Assembly (NCBI RefSeq): GCF_003202405.1
Contig: NZ_QJHL01000002.1
Coordinates: 744,001 to 808,000, forward strand
Source of the DNA: Flavobacterium hydrophilum
GTDB taxonomy: Bacteria > Bacteroidota > Bacteroidia > Flavobacteriales > Flavobacteriaceae
Direction: 5' to 3'
Length of the DNA stretch: 64,000 nucleotides
Of this stretch, positions 56,401-64,000 are shown in pieces. Each line of letters starts with the position of its first letter. Position 1 is the stretch's first letter. The notes beneath the pieces are model-generated. The model ran no database searches, was not told the DNA's origin, and saw nothing but the letters and a program-made list of their open reading frames with translations. Made by a program: the position numbers and the translations under genes.

Positions 56401-59400
56401 GTTCTTTGAATTCGACCAATTTTGAACAAAGTAATGTCGAGTATATTCAGTTTTGGGTACTCGATCCATATGTAGGAAATGCATCAGCACAGCTTTCTAA
56501 TGTTGGAAAAATATATTTTAACTTAGGAGAAGTTTCAGAGGATATTTTAAAAGATGGAAGAAAGCAATATGAAAATGGTCTTGGACCTGATCAAATTATT
56601 GCTCAGCCAATTCAAGGGCAGGCACATTGGGGAGATGTCCCGGCTTCACAATCTTTAATATATGCTTTTGACAATAATGCGGGTAACAGAACTAATCAGG
56701 ATGTTGGTTTGGATGGTTTGCCAAATGCAAGAGAAGCTGCAATTTATACTAATTATGCTTCAGAACCTGATCCGGCAGCAGATGATTATACGTATTTTTT
56801 AAATACAGATGGAGACGTTCTTAATCGTTATAAGAAATATAATGGTCTTGAAGGCAACTCTGCCGTAGATATAAATTCTGCCAATCGTGGCTCAACTACA
56901 CTACCTGATGTCGAAGATATAAATCGTGATAACACCATGAACACTATTAATGCCTATTATGAATATAGCATTGATATGAAACCTGATATGGTTATAGGGC
57001 AAAATTATATAACCGATATTAAAGTGGTAAATAATGTTGAATTGCCAAATGGTGGAAATACAACGGCCAGATGGATTCAGTTTAAAATTCCAGTTGCTCA
57101 ACCGCAAAATACTATAGGAAACATTTCTGATTTTAGGTCTATTCGATTTATGAGAATGTTTATGACTGGTTTTAATGATCAGGTTACGTTGCGATTTGGG
57201 GCATTAGATTTAGTAAGAGGAGAATGGAGAAGATATGACGGTACTCTTGATGCAGCAGATACGGATCCAACTAATGATGGGACAGATTTTGATGTACAGG
57301 CAGTAAATATTCAGGAGAATAGTACAAAATGTCCTGTAAATTATGTTGTGCCACCTGGTGTTCAAAGAGAACAATTATATAACAATAATACGGTAATCAA
57401 TCAAAATGAGCAATCTTTAGCATTACGTGTTTCAGGAAACGGATTAGAAAAGCAGGATTCAAGAGCTTCTTTTAAAAATGTAAGTCTTGATATGCGTCAG
57501 TATAAAAAACTTAAAATGTTTTTGCATGCTGAATCATTAGAAGGTGAAGTGCCTCTTGGGGAAGATGAAATGGTAGCATTTATACGTTTTGGAAATGACT
57601 TTACAGAAAACTTCTATCAGGTTGAAATACCATTAAAAGTGACTTCAATAGGTGGAGCTTGTAATATAAATCCAGATCAGGTTTGGCTTGAAGGAAATGA
57701 TATGGATTTGGCTCTTGCTTTATTAACCAAAATGAAGATTAAAGGAATGAGTGTTGATATAAACTCTCCTAAACGCGATATAAACGGTATTTATTATCCT
57801 GATAATGATTCAGAAGTTGAAGGAGGTGATGGAGATGGAAGGTTGAAATTAGGGATCAAAGGAAATCCTAATTTTGGCTTGGTGCGAAATTTAATGGTAG
57901 GTCTGAAAAACAGTAATACCACTGATAAAAATATAAAAGGAGAAGTCTGGTTTAATGAACTTCGCTTGTCTGATATGGATAACAAAGGAGGTATGGCAGC
58001 GATATTAAGTATTGATACTAATATGGCCGATTTTGCTACGGTTTCTGCAACAGGTAGAAAAAGTACCATTGGTTTTGGATCTATTGAAGAAGGTGCAAAC
58101 GAAAGAGATCGTGAAGATATTCAGCAATATAATATTGTTACGAATTTAAATTTGGGAAAATTACTGCCTCAAAAATGGGGAATCAATCTTCCGTTTAATT
58201 ATGCAATTGGAGAAGAGGTAATTACACCAGAATATGATCCTTTTAATCAGGATATTAAACTACAGCAATTACTTGACGAAACAACAGATCAGGCTACAAA
58301 AGATAATTACAAAAATAGAGCGATAGATTATACCAAACGTAAAAGTATCAACTTTATAGGCGTTAGAAAAGACAGGGCACCAGAACAAAAACCGCACGTT
58401 TACGATGTAGAAAATTTTACTTTCTCTCAATCGTACAATCAGGTGCAACGACATGATTATGAGATTGAAGATTATGAAGATGAATTGTCAAATTCATCTG
58501 TAAATTATGCCTATACATTTCAGCCAAAAGAAGTAGTGCCTTTCAAGAAGAATAAATTCATGAAAAAAAGTGAATACTGGAAGCTTTTAAGTGATTTTAA
58601 CTTTAACTATTTGCCTTCCAATATTTCGTTTAATTCAAATATTATAAGACAAAGCAACAGCCAGCAATTCAGGCAGGTTGAAGATGTTCCTGGAATTGGT
58701 CTTGAAACCCTTTACAGAAGAAACTTTGCACATAATTATCAATACGGATTTGGATTCAATCTGACCAAATCTTTAAAGCTAAATTACACGGCTGCTTCAA
58801 ATAATATTGTTAAAAATTATTTGAATGATGATAATACACCAAAAGAGGATTTTAATATCTGGGATGATTATTTTGATCTCGGAACACCAAATCAGCATAC
58901 ACAGCAGTTGATTGTAAATTATGATATTCCAATCAATAAGCTGCCAATTTTTAGTTTTGTAAAAGCTAATTATTCTTATACGGCAGATTATAACTGGCAG
59001 CGTTCATCAACTGCATTGTCTCAATATGAAGAAGAAAATCCGGATGGGTCTACTACGATTTATAATTTAGGAAATACGATTCAGAATGCAAATTCAAATA
59101 CACTAAATACAACTTTTAATATGGCAACGTTGTACAAGTATTTAGGATTAACGCCAGGAGCTAAAAAAGCAGCTAAGCCCAAACCGGCTGGTCCGCCAAA
59201 ACCGGGAGAAAAAATAGTAAATACCAATAAAGCTGCAGCTGCCAGAAGCCCATTTTATGATGGTTTGATTGGAGTTCTGACGAGTGTAAAAAATATTCAG
59301 ATAAATTATACAGAGAACAGCGGAACAGTTTTACCGGGTTATACCCCAAGCATAGGATTTTTAGGAACTTCAAAACCAACATTAGGGTTTATTTTCGGAA

Positions 59401-60683
59401 GTCAGGATGACGTACGTTATGAAGCGGCCAAAAATGGCTGGCTGACTACCTATGAAAATTTCAATCAGAATTATACTCAGGTAAATACTAAACTTTTAAA
59501 AGTAACAGCAAATGTTGATTTGTTTCCAGATTTTAAAATAGATTTGACCATGGACAGGTCTTATTCTGAAAATTCTTCCGAGCAATATAGCGTTACGAAT
59601 GGCGAATATGTACCTCTGTCACCTTATACGTATGGAATGTTTTCTATTTCCACAGTATTAATCAAAACAGCATTTTCTGCAAGTGATGAAAATGTATCAG
59701 CGGCTTTTGACGATTTTAGAGAGAATCGTTTGATAATAGCCAATCGTTTGGCAGAAGATAGATACGGTACTGCAATTCCAAGATATGATGCAGGAGCACT
59801 TCCTGTTGAAGATACAAGTGTGCCTATAGATAATCTTGCAAACCCAAACAACCCTCAAAGAAAGCAAACTATAGCAAATGATGGATTTCCTGTGGGGTAT
59901 GGAAAAAGCAATCAGGCTGTTTTATTGCCAGCCTTTTTAGCTGCTTATTCAGGAAGTGATGCTTCTGGTGTTTCGACAGGAATTTTTAGAAATTTCCCTA
60001 TTCCAAACTGGAGTATAAAGTATAATGGACTGATGCGTTATAAATATTTTAAGGACAGGTTTAAACGCTTTTCTTTACAGCATAATTACAGGGCTTCTTA
60101 TACGATTAATCAATTCAGATCAAATTTTGATTATAATGAAAATCCGGATGGCACAGATGTAAATGGTAATTTCTTCAACAAAACCATTATGTCAAATGTC
60201 AATTTGGTAGAGCAGTTTAGCCCGTTGATTCGTGTAGATTTTGAATTAAAAGGATCGTTAAGAGTTCTTACAGAAGTTAAGAAAGACAGGGCTTTGTCAA
60301 TGAGTTTTGATAATAATTTATTGACCGAAGTAAAAGGTCTTGAATATGTTGTAGGGTTAGGTTATCGTTTTAAAGATGTTATTTTTTCGTCAACATTAGC
60401 AGATAATCCAACAGGAATTATAAAAAGCGATATCAATATCAAAGCAGATTTATCCTATAGAAATAATCAGACTCTGGTTCGTTATCTGGATTATGACAAT
60501 AATCAGCTGGCAGCCGGACAAAATATCTGGTCAGTAAAAGTTACTGCTGATTATGCTTTTAGTAAAAATCTTACGGCCATATTCTATTATGATCATTCGT
60601 TCTCGAAAGCTGTAATTTCTACATCATTTCCATTGACTAATATTCGATCAGGGTTTACACTTCGATACAATTTCGGAAATTAA
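53406..60683 (+). CDS. sprA: Type IX secretion outer membrane translocon SprA
   Basis: The protein has 2425 residues. A signal peptide (MRKILLFLLVLMCGNALRAQ) precedes a giant beta-barrel with repeated Tyr/Phe/Asn-rich strands. The middle part has VYVDDFEGSQSTIDMRSAYAW-like text (seen as IYVDDFEGSQSTIDMRSA) and NPDGSTTIYN, known SprA segments. The C-terminus ends RSGFTLRYNFGN, a terminal strand with an aromatic-rich end. SprA forms the channel by which type IX cargo crosses the outer membrane and is needed for gliding in F. johnsoniae. It is the largest gene here, and its 7.3 kb shows no stop or frameshift. Confidence 0.97.
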   Translation: MRKILLFLLVLMCGNALRAQVNPTIQDTTKTGFSVGKLELQNPPSVLSAYKYDPITDRYIYTSTVDGFSIDYPLVLTPKQYEDLLLKESRRDYFRQKMIAIDGKKAGSEDAKKDLLPRYYINSSLFESIFGSNTIDVKPTGSVEMDLGLRYSKQDNPSFSPRNRSSLTFDFDQRIGMSLMGKVGTRLEVNANYDTQSTFAFQNLFKLAYTPTEDDIVQKVEVGNVSMPLNSTLIRGAQSLFGVKTQLQFGKTTVTGVFSEQKSQTKSIVAEGGGTIQNFDLYALDYDNDRHFFLSQYFRNKYDASLRNYPFIDSRVQITRLEIWVTNKQNRVSTTSNNLRNVIALQDLGEAQLTGIPDSEVVVISPSTGFFNPTKPIDSPTDNGNNKYDPAVIGQPGASYLNSNIREIVTAKSGFNPANVPNVSEGTDYSVLENARKLTATEYTFNPQLGYISLQQRLANDEILAVAYEYTVGGVVYQVGEFGSDGVDGTVVTGSTQNNNQAVITQSLILKMLKSSLTNVQNPVWNLMMKNIYQIPGAYQVKQDDFRFNILYTDPSPINYISPVDAANPFPSNPTAGNEVTETPLLKVFNLDKLNYNNDPQAGGDGFFDYLQGITFDAQNGRIIFTTKEPFGKLLFDKLNTGTAGENYNDPSTYNPNQRKYVFRSMYKTTQSGALQDSEKNKFLLRGKYKSSGSDGIPIGAFNVPQGSVVVTAAGRVLVEGIDYSVDYQLGRVQILDASLQASNTPIEVSLENNSVFGQQTRRFMGLNVEHKISDKFIVGGTYLKMTERPFTQKSSYGQESVNNTIFGFNGNYSTEIPFFTRLVNKLPNIDTDVPSNLSIRGEVAFLRPDAPKASDFEGEATIYVDDFEGSQSTIDMRSAYAWSLASTPFINSAGDNTFGAADNSLDYGYKRAKLAWYSIDPIFYTQKPSGISNDDLSLNTTRRIYSKELYPNTDIAQGQLQVINTLDLTYFPSERGQYNNNPGFGTQPANGNFGGIMRSLNSTNFEQSNVEYIQFWVLDPYVGNASAQLSNVGKIYFNLGEVSEDILKDGRKQYENGLGPDQIIAQPIQGQAHWGDVPASQSLIYAFDNNAGNRTNQDVGLDGLPNAREAAIYTNYASEPDPAADDYTYFLNTDGDVLNRYKKYNGLEGNSAVDINSANRGSTTLPDVEDINRDNTMNTINAYYEYSIDMKPDMVIGQNYITDIKVVNNVELPNGGNTTARWIQFKIPVAQPQNTIGNISDFRSIRFMRMFMTGFNDQVTLRFGALDLVRGEWRRYDGTLDAADTDPTNDGTDFDVQAVNIQENSTKCPVNYVVPPGVQREQLYNNNTVINQNEQSLALRVSGNGLEKQDSRASFKNVSLDMRQYKKLKMFLHAESLEGEVPLGEDEMVAFIRFGNDFTENFYQVEIPLKVTSIGGACNINPDQVWLEGNDMDLALALLTKMKIKGMSVDINSPKRDINGIYYPDNDSEVEGGDGDGRLKLGIKGNPNFGLVRNLMVGLKNSNTTDKNIKGEVWFNELRLSDMDNKGGMAAILSIDTNMADFATVSATGRKSTIGFGSIEEGANERDREDIQQYNIVTNLNLGKLLPQKWGINLPFNYAIGEEVITPEYDPFNQDIKLQQLLDETTDQATKDNYKNRAIDYTKRKSINFIGVRKDRAPEQKPHVYDVENFTFSQSYNQVQRHDYEIEDYEDELSNSSVNYAYTFQPKEVVPFKKNKFMKKSEYWKLLSDFNFNYLPSNISFNSNIIRQSNSQQFRQVEDVPGIGLETLYRRNFAHNYQYGFGFNLTKSLKLNYTAASNNIVKNYLNDDNTPKEDFNIWDDYFDLGTPNQHTQQLIVNYDIPINKLPIFSFVKANYSYTADYNWQRSSTALSQYEEENPDGSTTIYNLGNTIQNANSNTLNTTFNMATLYKYLGLTPGAKKAAKPKPAGPPKPGEKIVNTNKAAAARSPFYDGLIGVLTSVKNIQINYTENSGTVLPGYTPSIGFLGTSKPTLGFIFGSQDDVRYEAAKNGWLTTYENFNQNYTQVNTKLLKVTANVDLFPDFKIDLTMDRSYSENSSEQYSVTNGEYVPLSPYTYGMFSISTVLIKTAFSASDENVSAAFDDFRENRLIIANRLAEDRYGTAIPRYDAGALPVEDTSVPIDNLANPNNPQRKQTIANDGFPVGYGKSNQAVLLPAFLAAYSGSDASGVSTGIFRNFPIPNWSIKYNGLMRYKYFKDRFKRFSLQHNYRASYTINQFRSNFDYNENPDGTDVNGNFFNKTIMSNVNLVEQFSPLIRVDFELKGSLRVLTEVKKDRALSMSFDNNLLTEVKGLEYVVGLGYRFKDVIFSSTLADNPTGIIKSDINIKADLSYRNNQTLVRYLDYDNNQLAAGQNIWSVKVTADYAFSKNLTAIFYYDHSFSKAVISTSFPLTNIRSGFTLRYNFGN

Positions 60684-60720
60684 TTTTGTGATTATAAACT
60701 AATTTTTATTAGAAGATTGT

Positions 60721-60728
60721 TACATTTG
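60721..60728 (+). promoter_or_regulatory. -7 element for gcvH
   Basis: TACATTTG matches TAnnTTTG, 39 bp before the gcvH ATG. No TTG lies at a good distance. Confidence 0.5.
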
Positions 60729-60767
60729 TTGCTTTAAAATTAAATTATCAATTTCAAACATAGTATT

Positions 60768-61148
60768 ATGAGCATACCAGCAAATTTAAAGTATACAAAA
60801 GATCACGAATGGGTTAGCATCGATGGAGATGTTGCAACAGTAGGAATTACTCATTTTGCTCAAAAAGAATTGGGAGATATCGTATACGTTGAAGTAGAAA
60901 CTTTAGATCAGACATTAGATAAAGATGAAGTTTTTGGAACTGTAGAAGCAGTAAAAACGGTTTCTGATTTATTTTTACCTTTGACAGGAGAAATCATTGC
61001 TTTTAATGAAGATTTGGAAAGCACGCCTGAAGCAGTAAACTCTGATCCTTACGGAGCTGGTTGGATGATTAAAATAAAAATTGCTAACGCTTCAGAAATT
61101 GATTTATTATTATCTGATGAAGCATACAAACAACTAATCGGTGCCTAA
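60768..61148 (+). CDS. gcvH: Glycine cleavage system H protein
   Basis: The protein has 126 residues. [10 protein letters not shown] contains Lys63, the lipoylated residue. [33 protein letters not shown] and [16 protein letters not shown] are diagnostic. It shuttles the methylamine group between the P, T and L proteins. No other gcv gene lies in the window, so it is unlinked from its partners. The next gene overlaps its end by 8 bp. Confidence 0.97.
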   Translation: MSIPANLKYTKDHEWVSIDGDVATVGITHFAQKELGDIVYVEVETLDQTLDKDEVFGTVEAVKTVSDLFLPLTGEIIAFNEDLESTPEAVNSDPYGAGWMIKIKIANASEIDLLLSDEAYKQLIGA

Positions 61149-61524
61149 ACAATTGCTTTTATTGTGGGCTATAGTTTGCTCTGGAATTATTACTTATTTT
61201 TGTCTTACAGACTCAAGTAATATTCCGGCAGTAAATTTTCCCAGTATTGATAAAATAGTGCATTTTTGTTTTCACTTTGGATTTACAATTTCTTGGATTT
61301 TATTCTTCAAAAAAGAATTTAAAGGAAAGACAACTGATGATTACAAGGCTTATTTGATTTCTTTTATATTTTCAGTTTTTTTTGGAATAACCATCGAAAT
61401 ATTACAAAGTATATTTACTAAAACCAGAGCTGCAGATGTCGCAGATATTTTAGGTAATGCAATTGGTGCTACAGCAGCTATTTTTTCGGCAATGGCTTTT
61501 AAAAAGCAAATCGAAAAAATCTAA
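61141..61524 (+). CDS. VanZ-like membrane protein
   Basis: The protein has 127 residues with a GTG start at 61141. It has about four transmembrane helices; [33 protein letters not shown] and [18 protein letters not shown] match the VanZ-like family, whose role is mostly unknown outside glycopeptide resistance. There is no reason to infer resistance here. The gene overlaps gcvH by 8 bp and is followed by a UUCG-loop terminator. Confidence 0.88.
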   Translation: MPKQLLLLWAIVCSGIITYFCLTDSSNIPAVNFPSIDKIVHFCFHFGFTISWILFFKKEFKGKTTDDYKAYLISFIFSVFFGITIEILQSIFTKTRAADVADILGNAIGATAAIFSAMAFKKQIEKI

Positions 61525-61533
61525 ATATAAATT

Positions 61534-61553
61534 CCCACTTCGGTGGGTTTTTT
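61534..61553 (+). terminator. UUCG tetraloop terminator
   Basis: CCCAC (61534-61538), loop TTCG and GTGGG (61543-61547), then six T residues. The C(UUCG)G tetraloop is unusually stable for so short a stem. Confidence 0.9.
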
Positions 61554-61604
61554 ATTTTCTGAATTTAAAATGTATTTTTGCCACAATCCTGTAATTTTAA
61601 AATC

Positions 61605-62348
61605 ATGAATATTAAGCAATATTTGGATTCGACTTACTTAAAAACGGCCTCTCAGGCTGGTCTTTCGGAAACGGAAAATACTGCTTTAGTTAAAAATGCA
61701 ATTACAGAAGCAATTACAGAAGGGTTTAAACTAATTATGATTCGGCCAGAATATGTGAGTTTAGCCAAAGAAATGATTTTACATGCCAATTCAAATTTGG
61801 GTGTTGGTACGGTTATAGATTTTCCGGAAGGTAAATCAGATATACAGGAAAAAATCAGAGAGGCTAATGAAGCAATTGCAAATGGAGCAGATGATTTGGA
61901 TTTTGTCTGTAATTATGACGCTTTTAAAAACGGAGATACTGAGTTAGTGAAGCAAGAGATTTTAGTAGCAACACAAATAGCGTTGGCCAATAATAAAATA
62001 GTCAAATGGATTATTGAAGTTGCAGCCTTAAATGAAAAAGAAATTATTCAGTTTTCATCTTTGATAAAGAATATTGTTATTTCGAATTTTAAAGAGGAAG
62101 AATATGCTTCAGTTTTTGTAAAATCATCAACGGGATTTTATAAAACTCATAATAATTTGCCTAATGGAGCAACGATGCCGGCTATTGTTATGATGCTGGA
62201 AAATGCTTCACCTTTGCCGGTAAAAGCAGCCGGAGGAATTAAGTCATACGAGGAAGCAATAGAAATGATTCGTTTAGGGGTTAAGCGAATTGGAACTTCA
62301 TCTGCTAAAGCAATTGCAAATGGAGAAAACACCACAAATCAATATTAA
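61605..62348 (+). CDS. deoC: Deoxyribose-phosphate aldolase
   Basis: The protein has 247 residues from the ATG at 61605; an upstream TTG at 61578 would add 9 and precedes no family text. FVKSSTGFYKT holds the Schiff-base lysine, KAAGGIKSYEEAIEMI the second active-site Lys, and DLDFVCNYDAF the catalytic Asp region. It cleaves deoxyribose 5-phosphate to acetaldehyde and glyceraldehyde 3-phosphate. TATTTTTG at 61573-61580 is a possible -7 element. Its stop overlaps the remB start (TAATG). Confidence 0.97.
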   Translation: MNIKQYLDSTYLKTASQAGLSETENTALVKNAITEAITEGFKLIMIRPEYVSLAKEMILHANSNLGVGTVIDFPEGKSDIQEKIREANEAIANGADDLDFVCNYDAFKNGDTELVKQEILVATQIALANNKIVKWIIEVAALNEKEIIQFSSLIKNIVISNFKEEEYASVFVKSSTGFYKTHNNLPNGATMPAIVMMLENASPLPVKAAGGIKSYEEAIEMIRLGVKRIGTSSAKAIANGENTTNQY

Positions 62349-64000
62349 TGAAAATCAAAAATATTTTGAATAAAAGTTTTTTTACTTTCAGTCTGGCACT
62401 ATTATCACTATCTGTTTTCTCTCAGGAAATAAACAACTCTTCCGTAAAACCAGGCTTTTCTGCTGAGCGTTTTCCTGTTTTTCCTAATTGCGAAAATTTA
62501 GAATCTAAAAATTTAGAAAATTGTTTTTATAAAGAAGTTCAGGATTTCGTTTATCAAAATTTTCAAATACCTGAAAATTTAAAGCAGACAAATTACAAGG
62601 GCGAAGTTAAAGTGCTGTTTGAAGTGGATGCAAACGGAGTTTTTAAGGTGATTTATGTTAATGCAGCAAATGATAATTTGGCAAAAGAAGCGAAACGCGT
62701 TTTTGAAAAATTTCCAAATATCAAACCTTCTACTTATAACGGAGTTGCGACCTATTCTAAATATACAATTTCAATAAATGTACCATTAAAAAGTTCTGAA
62801 CAGATTGCTGCTGAGGCTTTGGCTGCAGCCGAAATTTTAAAACCAACAGAAAAACCAATGACAGAACTGGATAGTATTGTGTATAAAAAATACAATAATC
62901 CTGAGTTCGAAAGTCACTTAAATATCCCTTTTTCTCATAGCTATTATGCACAGTTTGATGGTGCTATGAATCAGGTTGGCAGTAATAATCATACAGCTTC
63001 AAAACCTTACACATATGCAGAAGTTTCAAAATATTATAATTTAAAAGGAGTGAACGAATCGCTTCAGAAAAAAACTTCAGGCTGGCTGGGAAGAAAATGG
63101 TGGAACGAGAATATGGTTCAGATACAGGGAGAAGATTATTGGTTGTCCTTAAATCCTATTGTTGATCTGCAAATGGGTAAAGCTTCAGATCTTGATGCTT
63201 CTTACACTTATGTGAATACAAGAGCAATCAATTTCAGAGGAGGTTTGGGAAAGCAAATTAATTTTACAACCACTATTTTTGAAAGCCAGGGAAGATTTGC
63301 AGGATATTTTAGTGATTATGCAAATTCTTTAAAACCTTCAGGAGGAAATCCTGCAATTATTCCGGGTATGGGAATTGCAAAACAATTTAAAACCGATTCG
63401 TATGATTTTCCTTTAGCCGAAGCGAACATAACCTATACTCCAAGTAAATTTTTTGATTTTCAATTAGGGTATGGGAGAAATTTTATTGGTGATGGATATC
63501 GGTCTTTATTAGAAAGTGATGGAGCAAGTCCGTATCCATATTTTAAAATCAATACTACTTTTTGGAAAATAAAGTATACCAATACATATATGTGGCTTAA
63601 AGATGTTCGTCCTGATGTTACGGTTGATAAGACCTATGCTTCAAAATATATGGCAAATCATTATCTGAGTTGGAATGTATCAAACAAACTGAACTTAGGT
63701 TTCTTCGAATCAGTAGTCTGGACCGATACCAATAACAGAGGGTTTGATGTGAATTTTGTCAATCCAATTATTTTTTATCGTTCTGTAGAATTTTCGTCGT
63801 CCTCTAAAAGTGGAAATGCTCTTTTAGGAATCACATCTAAATTTAAATGGAATAATAATGTGAATTTATATGGTCAGTTTTTAATTGACGAGTTTTCATT
63901 TGGAGATATAAAGGCAGGTGATAATAGCTGGAAAAATAAATTAGGATACCAGTTAGGAGCTAAATATTTTAATGCTTTTAAAATTAAGGATTTGCTTCTT
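62348..64000 (+). CDS. remB: Gliding motility protein RemB (5' part; 3' end outside window)
   Basis: The frame is open from the ATG at 62348 to the end of the window (551 residues seen). A signal peptide ends near VFSQ (residue 26). Residues 40-140 resemble a TonB C-terminal domain: CFYKEVQDFVYQNFQ, YKGEVKVLFEVDANGVFKVIYV and RVFEKFPNIKPSTYNG. The rest has beta-barrel-like strands with many Tyr, Phe and Asn (GRKWWNENMVQIQGEDYWL, FQLGYGRNFIGDGYRSLL). The gene order sprA-gcvH-vanZ-deoC-remB matches, from memory, the F. johnsoniae locus where remB is needed for gliding on some surfaces. The TonB likeness is by eye. The last residues cannot be seen. Confidence 0.85.
   Translation, partial: MKIKNILNKSFFTFSLALLSLSVFSQEINNSSVKPGFSAERFPVFPNCENLESKNLENCFYKEVQDFVYQNFQIPENLKQTNYKGEVKVLFEVDANGVFKVIYVNAANDNLAKEAKRVFEKFPNIKPSTYNGVATYSKYTISINVPLKSSEQIAAEALAAAEILKPTEKPMTELDSIVYKKYNNPEFESHLNIPFSHSYYAQFDGAMNQVGSNNHTASKPYTYAEVSKYYNLKGVNESLQKKTSGWLGRKWWNENMVQIQGEDYWLSLNPIVDLQMGKASDLDASYTYVNTRAINFRGGLGKQINFTTTIFESQGRFAGYFSDYANSLKPSGGNPAIIPGMGIAKQFKTDSYDFPLAEANITYTPSKFFDFQLGYGRNFIGDGYRSLLESDGASPYPYFKINTTFWKIKYTNTYMWLKDVRPDVTVDKTYASKYMANHYLSWNVSNKLNLGFFESVVWTDTNNRGFDVNFVNPIIFYRSVEFSSSSKSGNALLGITSKFKWNNNVNLYGQFLIDEFSFGDIKAGDNSWKNKLGYQLGAKYFNAFKIKDLLL

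Noticed and set aside
61141..61524. VanZ-like gene as an antibiotic resistance gene
   Set aside because: The family is broad, and no vanA/H/X-type neighbours are present.

Overview
The window is a chromosomal segment of a Bacteroidota bacterium, almost certainly a Flavobacterium close to F. johnsoniae. The evidence is high A+T content, promoters of the TTG-N16-21-TAnnTTTG type in place of -35/-10 boxes, no obvious Shine-Dalgarno sequences, a type IX secretion translocon (SprA), a RemB-type gliding protein, and an alternative complex III operon joined to cytochrome oxidase genes. No tRNA, rRNA, insertion sequence, prophage or CRISPR array was seen. The window opens inside a TonB-dependent receptor gene and closes inside remB.

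Layout. Positions 1-6400 hold the receptor 3' end, a Rieske-like lipoprotein that has lost its ligands, greA, a HIT protein, an orphan sensor kinase, a flavin reductase, a DUF3127 protein with an SSB-like tip, aat and a MOSC protein. Positions 6394-13570 (minus strand) are a complete thiamine operon, thiS-thiC-tenI-like-thiD-thiE-thiG-thiH-thiF, behind a TPP riboswitch. Then come tag, a queuosine-precursor transporter and an M3 oligopeptidase. Positions 17268-21886 (minus) are a tight five-gene operon of exported proteins of unknown function. This operon is the best candidate here for an undescribed system. Positions 22243-25143 (minus) carry rplM-rpsI-rpsB-tsf. Next are two ferritin-like proteins beside a divergent LacI-type regulator, a universal stress protein, and rimP-nusA-infB. 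Positions 34662-46187 form the respiratory operon actABCDEF-coxB-coxA. The rest is ruvB, a P450, queG, a CBS protein, maeB, ruvA, the 7.3-kb sprA, gcvH, a VanZ-like gene, deoC and remB.

How the parts work together. The thi operon makes both halves of thiamine phosphate and is switched by its own end product. The act-cox operon encodes a quinol:cytochrome c oxidoreductase and its terminal oxidase, which can form one supercomplex. SprA and RemB belong to the type IX secretion and gliding apparatus and flank three small unrelated genes.

The most interesting regulatory theme is in the translation and transcription genes. greA and rimP-nusA-infB each have a terminator-like hairpin with a U-tract between promoter and start codon, with no same-strand upstream gene left to terminate. 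rpsB and rplM have hairpins at or near the predicted 5' end of their mRNAs. These look like attenuators or autoregulatory leaders. A perfect 11-bp inverted repeat covers the core promoter of the universal stress gene. All functional statements rest on reading the sequence and on recalled family knowledge; no database search was run.
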